Source of the DNA: Prorocentrum cordatum
Lineage: Eukaryota > Sar > Dinophyceae > Prorocentrales > Prorocentraceae
Assembly: GCA_963575745.1 (NCBI GenBank)
Contig: CAUYUJ010012536.1
Location: forward strand, 1 to 64,000
Reading direction: 5' to 3'
Length of the DNA: 64,000 nucleotides
How positions within the stretch are numbered: the first letter of the stretch is position 1; every line of letters begins with the position of its first letter. The position numbers were made by a program, and so were the translations under genes. Positions 45,405 to 57,234 of this stretch are shown here, in pieces. Below the pieces are notes generated by a model. That model saw only the letters and a list, made by a program, of their open reading frames with translations. It was not told where the DNA came from and searched no databases.

Positions 45405-45825
45405 TTCTTCGGTGGCGCTCCCTATGGGGCCACGAACCGCATGAGGGGTATGCCGAAATATGGCGGGGTACACGACGCAAAAGAATACGATAGGTCATAT
45501 TACGAAAGAATGAACGCGGGTGAGCCAGAGCGCGAGAGAGTCTGAGTGTGAATGGGTATGCGTGGGAGTGAATATATTTGCACGAGTGCGATCTTGGCTA
45601 CGCCTAGTGTAAATGTAAATGAATGTGAATGGCTCGAGCATGCCTGTCCGAACACTCGTGACACTGGGCGTGGCCGCCGCAGGCAGCTTCCGCGGGAACC
45701 CCGACGGCAGCGCCCGCGCGCCGCGACGCCCATGTCGGCACGCCCCTCACGGGGATCGCACCCGCTTCCGCCCCTTCTTTTCCCCCCTCTTTGCCTGCGC
45801 GCTCCAAAAATCCAAAGCTGCGGGC

Positions 45826-46070
45826 GCAGAGCAGCGCGGAATCCCCGCGACGCGCGCAGGTCGCCGCGGAGGGGCCCCAGCGACGCGCGCAGGTCCGCTG
45901 CGCGGAGCACAGAGAGCTAGCCGGCCGGCTGATTGCGGGCAAGGCTCCGGCCGCTGGGCAGAGCGACGACGGGCGAGCGAGGCGCTGAGCAGAGCGCCGC
46001 GCGGAATCCCCGCGACGCGCGCTGGTCGCCCCGAGAGGGTCCCAGCGACGCGCGCGGGTCGTCCGCGGCG
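45826..46070 (+). repeat. 70-bp direct repeat pair
   Basis: GCGGAATCCCCGCGACGCGC segments at 45837 and 46000 continue similarly for about 70 bp. Confidence 0.65.
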
Positions 46071-46133
46071 CGAGGCCGAACAATTATGCGGGCAGTCGAG
46101 AGAAGGCGCGGCTCGGGGGGGGCGCCCCTCAGG

Positions 46134-46735
46134 TCAGGCCTCGCGGATAAACTCGGTGAAGCCGAGCTCCCTGGCGAGGGCCGTCGCCTCCCTCCTGCAC
46201 CGCTTCGCGCGCGCTGCAAACTGCTCCAGCTGCTTTCGCAGGCCCCCCGGCGGCCCTGCCAGGAAAAAACTCGATGCGCGGCGCCCGCATGAGCAGGAGG
46301 CCCTCGTGGCGCGTGGCGCGCGAGAGCAGCGCATAGAGCTCCAGCCACCAGTCGTCGTCCTCCTTCTTGCCGTTCCCGACCTCGTGGCGGCCGCAGTCCA
46401 GGATCACGCCTGGGCGACTCGGCCGAGGGAGCAGTGCGCCGGGCAGCCGACGGCCCAGGGCGAGAGTCCACAGGACCGAGGTTCGCGCCCCGGAGGTGTG
46501 GCCGTCCCCGGAGCGCCTTTCCCCCGCCCCGTCGCCTTCGCGCATGGTGCGCCCCTGGCGCGCCACCGTGGTGATGACCCTGCCGTGCGAGAACGGGGCG
46601 CCCGTCCGCGTGACCTTGGAGGTGCGGAAGGTGAACGGCTCCGACGTGCGGGGCTCGATGAACACCAGCGGGCCCGCGAGGTCCCCCGTGAGGCTGTCGT
46701 CGCGGCGCTTGAGGTCGTCCACGAAGGGCGCGCTC
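46134..46735 (-). pseudogene. C-terminal fragment of a superfamily 1 DNA helicase
   Basis: Reading from 46735 the frame gives VDDLKRRDDSLTGDLAGP, GRVITTVARQGRTM, VILDCGRH and WWLELYALLSRATRHEGL. This is the pattern of the UvrD/RecD-like C-terminal domain: motif V-like TVxxxQGxT and motif VI-like LYxxLSRAT. After RIEFF the frame shifts by one base at an A6 run (46264-46269, plus strand). The other frame continues with LAGPPGGLRKQLEQFAARAK and ends in GFTEFIREA* at 46134. The N-terminal ATPase motifs (Walker A and B) are absent: upstream lies the 46737-47310 minisatellite. It is either a truncated pseudogene or a last exon whose upstream exons lie elsewhere. Confidence 0.55.
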
Positions 46736-46736
46736 G

Positions 46737-47310
46737 CCAAAAAGGGGCGGTGGCGCCATGCGAGCTGCGCCACTTGGACCTCGGGTGGAGCTCCCTGAGG
46801 GGCCACGAAATCTGCGAGGGGTGCGCCAAAATGGGGCGGTGGCGCCATGCGAGCTGCGCCACTTGAACCGTAAATGGAGCTCCCTATTGGGCCACGAAAC
46901 GTGTGAGGGGTGTGCCAAAAAGGGACGGTGGCGCCATGCGAGCTGCGCCACGTGGACCTTAAGTGGAGCTCCCTATGGGGCCACGAAACTTGTGAGGGGT
47001 GTGCCAAAAGGAGCTCCCTGAGGGGCCGCGAAATCTGTGAGGGGTGTGCCAAAATGGGGCGGAGGCGCCATGCGAGCCGCGCCACTTGAACCGTGAATGG
47101 AGCTCCCGATTGGGCCACGAAGCGTGTGAGGGGTGTGCCAAAAAGGGACGGTGACGCCATGCGAGCTGCGCCACTTGGACCGTAAATGGAGCTCCCTATG
47201 GGGCCACGAAGCGTGCGAGGGGAGTGCCAAAATGGGCGTGCGGGACGCGCGCGGGCACACCCACTGGGACCTTCGGTGGAGCTGCGTATGGGGCCACGAA
47301 ACGTGCGATG
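46737..47310 (+). repeat. Minisatellite, unit about 85-95 bp
   Basis: Six or seven units of GGCGGTGGCGCCATGCGAGC...TGGAGCTCCCTATGGGGCCA then CGAAACGTGTGAGGGGTGTG. One isolated diverged unit lies at 45405-45470. Confidence 0.9.
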
Positions 47311-47525
47311 ATGTCGACGAGGACAACGATGATGGTGATGACGACGATGATGGTGATGATGACGATGATGGTTATGATGGCGGCCATGATGTTGATGCTG
47401 ATGACGATGATGATGATAATGATGATGATAATGGTGATGACGATGACGATGATGATGAGGACGACGATGAGGATGCTAGGAGGGGAGAGGAGGCGGAGGA
47501 GGAGAGGAGGAGGAAGGAGACGCGG
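47311..47525 (+). repeat. (GAT/GAC)n array
   Basis: GATGATGACGAT-type trinucleotides passing into GGA units. Confidence 0.92.
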
Positions 47526-50500
47526 GGCACCGTCTCTTCAAAACGAGGACCCAACACCACAGGATGGTTGGGAACAAGGGTCTGAAGCGTGAGCCTTCCA
47601 CAACAACTGACTAGGTACTGTCAGAATCAGGCGACTGCTTACTGTCGACACGATCACAGCGCAAACGAACGCAATGTATCAGAGTGGCCCCTGGAAAATA
47701 CACTTCCGCTTGTTCCCAGGATGTGCCTGGCCATCCCCCACTGCGCACGCACGGTTAAGTAACTGCCCTTTGTCGCGTGACCAAGGCCAAATTTCGCTCC
47801 CTGGCAATAACGTCGGCACCGCCGTGCTGTTTAGCAGGCGTTCGCGGTCCCGCGGAGGCTGCGATCGGCAGGTCAATTCTTGCTTGCGTAGCTCGCAGGC
47901 TGCCCAAGCCTTCCGAACGCAATTGCCGAATTCCCACGCGATTGAATTTGTCGCATGAACAGGAGACGTCCCAAATACTTGATTGGATACCATTTTTGAA
48001 TCGGCGATAACCAGGGATATCCGGGGGGGCGGTAGGGGGCCGGCCGATGACCGAACTTTCGCGCTGTGGGCAGCCCTGAATATGCACGCGCCCCCGCCCC
48101 GGACCTGCGCGACCGGCAAGGTCAGGTTGTCCTGGAAGGGGGGGCGGGGGGGGCAAGCCCGATGACCCGGGTCATCGCCGGGCCCTACGAAAAACCATGT
48201 CTAGGGGACGTCCCAAATGCTTGATTGATGGTGTCCGTGGAACGACCCCAGCGCCGGCGTCGTCGACGCCCGCCGCGGCGGCGCCTCGCTTGCCAGACCA
48301 TGTCGACGCAGGTGTGCATCTTTGTTGTCACGCCTAAGTCGCGGCCTCCTCGATGTCCAGCGGCATCTGCTAGACCTGGCCCGACGCGAGTTTTTCTGCG
48401 AGGCGCGAGTTCGCCAACGCACTGCCGCCCAAAGGGCCCGGTCGCAATCCGCGCCCCCCGCGGCCGCTGTTTCGCGCGCGGCCGCAAGCGGTGTTCAAGT
48501 AGAACATTGCATGGCGAAGGGTTCACTGGATCACCCTTTTTTGCCCCACGTTGGATGTTGAGCCCTTCGCTCGGCAGCTCTGCGGTCGCGTTGGCGCGCG
48601 CGGAGATCGAAGAAGCCGATTCTATTACTCTCGTGCGATTTCGCAGCGGGAGGCTTTTTTCAAACGCAATCGCTTTCAACGGCGTGGAATGCTTTCAAGA
48701 AGTCGGGGGCGCCATGCCAGACTGCCGCCTGCAATGCGTGCGCCTTCGCTAAGGCGCGCGACGAAATACTAAAATGAAACCAACCTTTGAATAACCATTT
48801 CGCAAACCTGTTTGATCGGCCTTTTGCTATGGGCCCTAATAACTTCTCCTATCAAATATCGGCGATGTTGACGCGGGCCTGCAATTGGACGGCCGCGCGC
48901 GGTCCCCATCTTTGAACAGCGAGCCCAGTGAACTATTAGTTCGTTGCGTTGGTGTCGCAAAGCCGGGCTGGAGTTTCGACTTGTGCATGTCCAGAACAGC
49001 GCGTCGCACTGCGTCGCCTCCGGAAACCAACTCGTCCGCCGCAATTCCTGTGGGGCACGACGCCTCGCCCGTCTTCGGAAGACTCGAGGCTTCCTCGGGC
49101 TCTTCGCATGGAAACTCCGGAGCGCACTCCGCAGGGTGGTCGCCGCCCGCCGATGCCGGGCCAAGAAGCGCGCGCGGCGGCAGAAAGACCGCGCAGAAAT
49201 CAATGAGAAAGTTCGCCATACCTTGGCGGCTCGCGCGCCCAAGCCTGCTCTAATCGAACATTTATGCAAGCAATGTGCACTTCCAGCATGGCCTCGACGC
49301 TTGCGCCTGTTTCAGCCCAGGGCGAATGCCCAAAATGAGCATGTTATGTTGTTCGCGTGCTTCTGCTTTGATGGTCTTCAAATTGACGCGAATTCGTTTG
49401 CTGAGGCGCGCTCGCGCGCTGCCATTCTGGGAAAGCGCCTCGCGCATTTCATAATTTAATCCTCGCAGGCCGGCGCCTTCGTCGGACAATGTCGGCGCAG
49501 ATGCAGGGCGCGGTGGAGAATCCGCAAGGGGCGGCTCTGCGGCGCGCATAAAAGCTGGAGCGATTTGAGCGTTGACATCGCGCGTGCCGTTTGGCTCCGC
49601 TATCGAAATAGCATTCCTCAACTGCTCGGCGGAGCGCAGAGCAAAATCATCGCGGCAGCGCAATCAGGCCAACTGGTCTTTCCTCCGCGCCATTTTCTTC
49701 TCGCGCGCTGCGTTCGACGGCGGACGGGAAAATTGAGCGCGCAGGCTCATGGGCGGATGCCAAATCTGGACCGTCGGCGCATCCCGATTTGGCCACGTAC
49801 CAGCGCGAACGCATGCCAACAATCACAGAACCAATTCCTCGCGGCTGCCTGCTGTCGAGGTAGTGCACGATGTGCTCGAGGGGGGCCTGGCAAAGCAAGC
49901 GCTCGCCATGCCGAGGTCAAGCTGCGAGCGCCATTCTTCAAGCCGCTGGCGCCTCCAAGTCTCAGTGGCGAATCCGCGGCGCCCAAGGGCGCTGCTGTCG
50001 TCGCCCGCCATCGCGCTTCCGACTGGCGCGTTATCGTCGCCACCGACCAAACGTTTACTTCTCTTCTCCGTCTCCGGCATGGACGCCGAAAGAGTTGCAG
50101 AAGTGTTTTGCAAATCCACGTTCTTGCGCGCCGCGCGCGGGGGGCGCGCAACCACGGCCCTCGCGTCCGACGAACCGCATTTGATATCTGCGAGCGCATC
50201 TCTTGCGCTCAAGGAGCAGCGCCAGAAAAAATATGAATTGGAAACCCGTTGGCAATTATATCAGCACATGTTCTTCCACCGCGCGGCCCCGCGGACCCTC
50301 CGACTGCGCGGCCCCGGTTGGCCGCAGCGACGCGTGGCCTCTGGTATCGCCAACATTCTGCGAAGAACATCGCGTCCGACTTTGCGGGTCGCACTTCCAC
50401 GATCAACTCCTCGATCGAGTAATCGCCGATGCGGCCCCTGGCGTTGAAAGCGACATAGTCTGCCATAGATTGAATGTTTGCGTCGATGGTCGTCTCCTCG

Positions 50501-51289
50501 AAAGCCCCAGCCTACCCGTTTGCAACAACTGGGGGGCATGTTATCGAATCGGTGCCCCGAACATGTTGCAGGAAATGCATGGGGGAATCGCTGCCAACGT
50601 GTCTGTGCATACCGCGCCCTCCCCCGCTCGTGGCGGCCATTCTTGCGCGGGATACGACGCGTTCTACAGTCCGCTGGCTTCCGCAAGGGGTTCGTCCAAC
50701 TGTCGCGCCCCTTTGCATCGTTGGACCATGTGCTGTTCGACTTGCTGGTGGACATCCGTTCATTCATTGCGCATCGTTGTCAACCCATCGGACCCGCCGT
50801 CCGCGCCGGGGCCTCCACGAAGCGTGACCTGCCTCCTTTTACCAAACAAGTGTGGCCGCACGCTTGTCGATACCTTGCTGGCTCATTTTATGCTTGATGT
50901 GTCCAAGGGTCGCGTCAATCAAGCGTTGCTCCAACGTCGTATTGCTTGCGCACCAAGCTTCACCGTCGATGTTCAATGCGCGACTGCTTGTCCGCATTCA
51001 TTTTAAGAAGCCAGTCTTCCTTGACATAGCCATCACCTGCGCAACGCAAATGCGGGACGGCCCGGAACACGAAAAAGCTTGAAGGTGTTGTTGGAAACGC
51101 GCATGGCGCCCGCGATCTTGGTAATATGCGTAAAACTGGTACGCTATTCCACTTATGCCTGCATGCTTCTGTTTGTGTTCTCCCTCGCCATCATCCTCCT
51201 AATCTGCACGGTCGGGTGGTGCATGTTCGCCTTCTTTCTTCGCAGCTTCTTTGTTAACCTTCTCCTCGCATGCCTGTTCTCCCTTTTCG
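47526..51289. other. Less repetitive stretch without recognised genes
   Basis: Many frames of 60-270 codons occur on both strands. Minus-strand pieces such as 50209-50466 (IGDYSIEELIVEVRPAKSD) and 48836-49219 look protein-like, but I recognise no family and cannot place introns. A direct repeat GACGTCCCAAAT(A/G)CTTGATTG occurs at 47967 and 48207. A split host gene here is possible. Confidence 0.35.
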
Positions 51290-52140
51290 AACGGGCATGG
51301 CCAGAGGAAATTACCAATGATGGGCCAAAGGGGCAATAATGCACGGGCAACATTGGAAAGTTGCTCATCCTTGCTATGCGGAATAATTGTAAGCAGATAG
51401 ACGCTATGAAATAAATAATTGCACTCTGGTCATAGCGCGGTGATTCCATCTCAGGGGTCTCCTGTGCAAATGGCTATCCGGGTCGCCCTACCTGGGCACG
51501 CGCATACGGATCGCTTCGTGAGGAAAGGAAGCCCGGGGAACCGTGGTGCAATCGGGCGCGGCCTGACCGACGCCTAGCATCGCATCTCCGTGCGTGACGT
51601 CATCCTCGCCTTTCAATTTCTCCTCCGGCCGCATACAATGGTCTTGGCGCGAGGCGAGAGGGACATCACGGGAAGGGATGGTATGCTAGGGGTCGGTTAA
51701 GCCGCCCGTGATGCAAGGCCACAAAGCGCAGTCGAAGTCGTTCGCCACCTCCCGAAAAACGGTGCCCGGGCGTTCGCGGCGTCCGCCAAGGACGCGGGCG
51801 CCAAGACGACCACGAAGGGCGCCCCCCCCAAAAACAAACCGTTGAAAACATAGCAGCTGTTGAAGAATTACTCCGGACCCCGTGGGAGCCAGAAAAACGT
51901 CATACCCTCGGACAACGCAACAGAATCAACCCGTATAATAAGGACGCCCGAAAGTTTCGCAAGGGCCAAGTGCAAGGCCATGCCAACACTTTGCGAGCGA
52001 GGCGCGGCCAGCGAAAGCGGCCAATGATGGGCCGAAGGGAAAGGATGCAAGGGAAACCTTGGGAAGACCGCTAATCCTTACTATGCGGGCTGACTGCCAT
52101 CAATCACAGTCGACTAACAGCAAATAATAGACACTGACCC
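51290..52140 (+). repeat. Direct repeat pair of about 120 bp
   Basis: 51290-51420 and 52000-52135 share CCAATGATGGGCC, AAGGG, ATGCA, GCTNATCC, CTATGCGG and further scattered words. The 580 bp between and just after hold no recognised gene. Confidence 0.55.
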
Positions 52141-52423
52141 TTTGGAAGGGGACCTAAGTTAGAAGGGCCAAGATGGATAGGGGCTCTTCGAGGGCGAGTC
52201 CAGCAGGCAGTGCAACGGCACTGCAACGGCCGATAAGCGCAAAACACAATCGGCCGATCTCTCGAAAAACATTTTGGTTAGATAATACCACCGGCGGCGA
52301 GGCTGAGGCAATCCGCTCAAGCGTATGGCTACTCGGGACAACCGGAAGGCGAATGATCTCTCGAAGACATCGCACGCCATGCTCGATGCTGGTGTGCTCG
52401 CCCCTTGGCCCCAGCCGTGAGAT

Positions 52424-52435
52424 GTCCCCCCCCCC

Positions 52436-52466
<31 letters not shown>

Positions 52467-52498
52467 ACACCACACACACACACAACACACACACCACA

Positions 52499-52574
<76 letters not shown>

Positions 52575-52594
52575 CACACACACACACACACAAT
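52424..52594 (+). repeat. C-run followed by (CA)n
   Basis: About 29 C (52424-52452) and then an interrupted CA array. A further (CA)n lies at 52777-52800. Confidence 0.96.
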
Positions 52595-52639
52595 CGCCAC
52601 CCCCTCTGGCCTCCCTGGCCCTCCCTCTCCCTCCCTCCT

Positions 52640-52712
52640 CCCTCCTCCCTCCTCCCTCCTCTTCCTCCTCCCCCTCCTCCTCCTCCTCCTCCTCCTCCTC
52701 CTCCTCCTCCAC
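52640..52712 (+). repeat. (CTC)n array
   Basis: Pyrimidine trinucleotide array. Confidence 0.9.
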
Positions 52713-53044
52713 CGACATTCCCACTCCTGTTCCTTATGAGTAATTCCTCCCTGTCGCAGCCCGTGAACCCCCCCCGCACACACACACACACACACACACA
52801 ATCACCACCACCCTCGTGGTCGCCTCCGCTCCCCGGACCCCCATCCAGCCCCCAGGACCACTGTTGCACTCCAGAGGATCCCTTGCTGGCCCCGAACCTC
52901 GAAGCGGACCGCGAGGCGCCGAAAAGCTTGGAGACGCCTTCCTTTTTATGCATCTTCGCTGGAGAGGATCCGCCAGCATGGAAACATAAATGCTTGACGA
53001 TATGATAGTCCATGGCGCCAGGGCTCCACGCGGGGGATGGAAAG

Positions 53045-53190
53045 GGATACGAGGAAGAGGAGGAGGACAAGGAGGAGGAGGAGGAGGAGGAGGACCACGA
53101 GGAGAAGAGGAGGAGGAGGACGGGGTGGAGGAGGAGGAGGAGGTAGAACAGCAATGCAGCAAGAGGAGGAGGAGGAGGAGGAGGAGGAAA
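53045..53190 (+). repeat. (GGA)n array
   Basis: Interrupted purine array. Confidence 0.9.
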
Positions 53191-54099
53191 AATCTCTTTC
53201 CCTGGAGGGTATCAAATTGTGGTTGCTCCATGTCGCTCTCTGCCCCTCCCCCTCTCCCTCGCCCGCTGCAATGGAGGTGACGGCAATGTGGACCTCCAAG
53301 TTGCGAGATCGCTCCTGTCCCATCGGCCTGCGCCGATTATTTTGTTTCGAGGCCGAGAATGAGGAGCAGGATGGAGGAGGAGGGTGGATGAAGAGGGACG
53401 GGAGGTCGGCCTGCCACAGATCTCACTGTGCGGCCGCAGGTCCCATCTCCTCTCGACCGCGCACGAGTGGGGAGCCGACATCGAGAGACGACAACATCAC
53501 GCCGACGGTCTCTCGAGAGAGGGGGGGGGCGTCGAAGCCGATGGCCCCCCGAACGCGGTTTCCTGGGAGGTCTTCCTGGGAAGGGCCACGACTACTGGGC
53601 CGGTCGTGGGGGCCACAAGGCCAAGTGAAACCAGAAGGAAAACCATGTGGCGGTTTTCGGAAACCCTGAATTTGAATACGTTTTCATATTTCGGGAGAAG
53701 TTCTTTACTTCCGCCGCCCTTTTCCGCCGCTCTTCCTGTTCTACATCGCTAGACCCTCGAAGTATCACTAGGATGTCTTGCGGCGGGCCGAATATAAACA
53801 AGGGGCGCGCGTGCCAAGGATCATACAATCGCGGATGCGAGACAGACGGCAGATGGCAATGGCTCCAAGAGAGCCGAAAATGGCCCGAATATGTCTCCAA
53901 CACGGCGCAAGATGCTCCCAAGACGGCCCAAGATAGCCCCAGGATGGCCCCAGACGGCCAGAGACGACCCCAAGGGGCTTCCGATACGGATGTGGTACAC
54001 TTTGGGATTGCTTGCTGCTGCGCCTCCCTCGGCAAGGCAACTCGCCTGGCGGCTGCTTTGGGATGGGCTGGTTGGGATACGCGAAGCGCGAAAAACGGG
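53191..54099. other. No recognised gene; one AAGACGGCCC repeat block
   Basis: 53905-53985 repeats CCCAAGACGGCCCAAGATAG-like words, the family also at 23380 and 28745. Confidence 0.5.
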
Positions 54100-54787
54100 A
54101 GGGGGGCACGGGGGAGAAGGCGCGGAGGCCCGGGAAGAGTGGGGGGGGGCACGCGGGGTAGATGGGCGCAGGGGAGGAGCGGGGGGAGGGCGCACGGTCG
54201 GAACAAGGCGCGAGGGGGGCCCGGGGAAGGCGGGGGGTGCACGAGGGAGCATGCGCGGAAGCTCGGAGAGGGTGGGGGAAGCACGGGGGCCAGGGGAGGG
54301 GGGCGCAGGGAAGGAGCGGGGAGAGGGCGCACGATCGGAATAAGGGGAGGGGGGCCCGGGGAAGGCGGGTGGAGCACGAGGGAGAAGGCGCGGAAGCCCG
54401 GAGAGGGTGGGGGCGCGCAGGGAAGCACTTATAAGGCAAAGGGAAGGGGGGTACAGGGGAGGAGCGGGGGGAGGGGGCGCACGGTCGGAATAAGGGAGGG
54501 GGGCCCGGGGAGGGCGGGGGATGCACGGGTGGAGAAGCGCGCCGGAGGGCCCGGAGAATGGGGGGAGCACCTGGGCACGGGAGAGGGCGGCAGGGGAAGG
54601 GCGGGGGAGGGCGCCACGGTCGGAATAACGGGAGGGGGCCTCAGGGAAAAAGGGGCACAGGGGAAAGGCGCAGGGGAAGAGCGGGGGGAAGGCGCACGGT
54701 CGGAATAAGGGGAAGGGGTTATACCGGGGAGGGGCGGGTGGGAGCACGAGGGAGGAACGTGGGGGAGGAGAGCGCACGTCGGAATAT

Positions 54788-54844
<57 letters not shown>

Positions 54845-56745
54845 CGGGCTCGGGGACGGCGGGGGGAGCGCGGAGGAGAAGGCGCGGGGGCCCGGGAAGC
54901 GTGGAGGGAGCACGGGGGCAAGAGGAGACAAGCGAAGGGGAGGAGCGGTGGAGGGGGGCGCACGGTTGGAATAAAGGGGGGCCCATGGGAGGCGGGGGGA
55001 GCACGGGGGACAGGGCGGGGGGGCCCGGGGGGAGTGGGGGGGGCGCGGGGGCATCGGGAGAATGGCGCAGGGGAGGGGCGGGGGGAGGGCGCACGGTCGA
55101 AATAAGGGGAAAGGGCATCCGAGCAAACGGGGGGCACGGAGGAAACAGGCATCGGGCCCGGGAACCAGCGAGGGGGGCGGCCCACGGTTGGCATAATGGA
55201 CGGGGAGCCCGGGAAGGGCGGTGGAAGCACGGGGAACGGCGCGGAGCCCGGGAAGAATGGGGGGGGCCCGGGCAAGGCAAGAGGGCCAGGGAGTGAGCGG
55301 GGAGGACGCCACGGTCGGAATCAGGCCAGGGGGGCCCGGGGAAGGCGGGGGGCACGGAGGCGAGAGGAGGGGGGCGCAGGGGAGGAGCGGGGGGAGGGCG
55401 CACGGTCGGAATAACGAGAGGGGGGCCCGGGGAGGACGGTGGGAGCGTGGAAGGGAGGGGCGGGGGGCGGGCGCTCGGTCGGAATAACGGGAGGGGGGCC
55501 CGGGGGGGGCGGCGCACGGAGGAGCAGGCGCAGGAGCCCGGGGAGCGCGAGGGGGGCGCGGGTGCAACGGGGGAGGGGCGCAGGGGAGGAGCGGGAGAGG
55601 AGGGGCGCACGGTTGGAATAAGGGGAGGGGGGCTCGGGAAAGGCGGGTGGAGCGCAGGGAGCCGCGAGGTCCCGACGCGATCTGCGTGTCACCCCCACAC
55701 TCCGCTGGGCCTCCCAGGAGCCCACGAAAGTGCCGACAGTTGCGCAGTTGGCAGCTCCCCCCGCAGGGCGCCGCGAGGTCCCGACGCGATCTGCGTGTCA
55801 CCCCCACTCCGCTGGGCCTCCCAGGAGCCCACGAAAGTGCCGACAGGGCGAAGGGGGCGGGGCGAATGGGAGGGGCAGGGGGGCAGGTGCACGGTTGGAG
55901 TAAGGGGGGGGGGGGCCCGGGGCGGCGGGGAACCACGGTGGAACTGGGCGCGAGGGCGCGGGGGGGGTGCGAAGAGGGCCAGGGGAAGAGCATGGAAGCG
56001 CAGAGGGGGGCGGGGGGAGAGGGGGGGGCGCACGGTTCGAATCAGGAATGGGGGGGGGGGCTCAGGGTGCGGGAGCGGGGGGGCGGGCGCGACGGAGAGA
56101 GGCGCGGGGCCGATGGGGGCGTGAGGAGGGAACACCAGGGCAAAGGAGAGAGGGGCGCACGAGTGGAGGGGAGGGGGGGAGCGCACGGTCGGAAAAAGGA
56201 GAAGGAGCTGGGGGGGGTGGGGGGGGAAACGGGGGAGAGGGCGCGGGGCGGCGGGGAGGGAGAGGAGGAGGACATGGCCCGAGAAGAGGAGGAGGCGCGG
56301 GGAGAGCGGGGGGAAAAGGGAAAGGGGGGGCTCACGATCGGAATAAGGAGGCTGGGGGGGGCTCGGGGACGGCGGGGGGAGCACGGAGGAGAAGGGCGGG
56401 GGGGGTGCGTGGAGGGAGCACAAGGGGCAAGGAGAGAGGCGCGCAATGGAGGGGCGGCGGGTGGGCGCACGGTCGGAATGAGGGTAGAGGGGCCCGAGGA
56501 GAGCGGGGGGGGAGCACGGGGGAGAAGGCGCGGGGGCCGGGGGGCGTGCAAAGGGGGCACGGGGGCAAGGAGAGAGGGGCGCAAGGGGGGACCGGCGGGG
56601 GGGCGCACGGTCGGAATAAGGAGAGGGGGGCCCGGGGACGGCGGGGGAAGCAACGGGGAAAGGGACGCGGGGGCGCGGGGAGGGTCGGAGGAGGGCGGGG
56701 GCCAAAGGCGGGAGGCGCTCGGGAGAGCGAGGGAAGGGGGGGGGG
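54100..56745 (+). repeat. G-rich minisatellite with about 19 GCGCACGGTCGGAATAAGG cores
   Basis: The core recurs near 54189, 54328, 54477, 54609, 54691, 54773, 54957, 55087, 55182, 55310, 55398, 55468, 55604, 55889, 56026, 56184, 56330, 56465 and 56603, separated by G-rich linkers of 70-290 bp. It contains G57 (54788-54844). Long poly-Pro/Gly frames here are artefacts. Confidence 0.92.
55661..55846 (+). repeat. 78-bp direct repeat inside the minisatellite
   Basis: 55661-55739 and 55770-55846 are almost identical (GCCGCGAGGTCCCGACGCGA ... CGAAAGTGCCGACAG) and unlike the surrounding G-rich unit. Confidence 0.9.
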
Positions 56746-57234
56746 TCGCGCACGAAATCGGCGCCCTATCTCATCGACGGGGACAATCGCATCGAGTGTC
56801 GATTGACCCTGACAGGCTCCGAACTGCGCGGTTGAAAAACGCCGCGACATCGCATGAAGCTCCGGCATGATGGTCACGTTCGCGAAGGCCTTTCCGATGC
56901 GCGCCGACGGGATTGATGGCCCTACACTGGCCCTTGGCGTTCTTCCCGCCACCCTTCGGTTTTTGCATCGAAAACGTCTCAACAGTTGAAACCTCTGGAG
57001 GGCTCGACGACAAGCTCAAACGGCCAGGGAAACACCGACAAAATCTCCCCACGAGGTCGGCACTCAGATTCCACAGTTCAGCCACGGCGCCTTTCAGGGT
57101 CCTGGCGGGGGCTGTTGGAGTCAAGGGGTCCGTCCGCTCGAGTGCGGGGGCGTTCTGGAAGCGGGGTGGCCTGTCGAGAGCCTTTGTGGCATATTCTACG
57201 TCGTGCCTGCCAGAGACCTCCGTGTCGGGGTCCA
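56746..57234. other. No recognised gene
   Basis: May contain further decayed LINE sequence downstream of the fragment at 57235-58630, but no RT motif is visible. Confidence 0.4.

Noticed and set aside
46737-47310. CRISPR array
   Set aside because: The units are contiguous and share their whole length, without unique spacers, in a eukaryotic genome. It is a minisatellite.
51079-51339. 86-residue plus-strand frame with a hydrophobic stretch
   Set aside because: T-rich sequence gives Leu/Phe/Val by composition. It also overlaps a dispersed direct repeat.
53592-56870. Very long Pro-rich and Gly/Arg-rich frames (up to about 480 codons)
   Set aside because: They follow the G-rich minisatellite exactly, in both strands and several frames.
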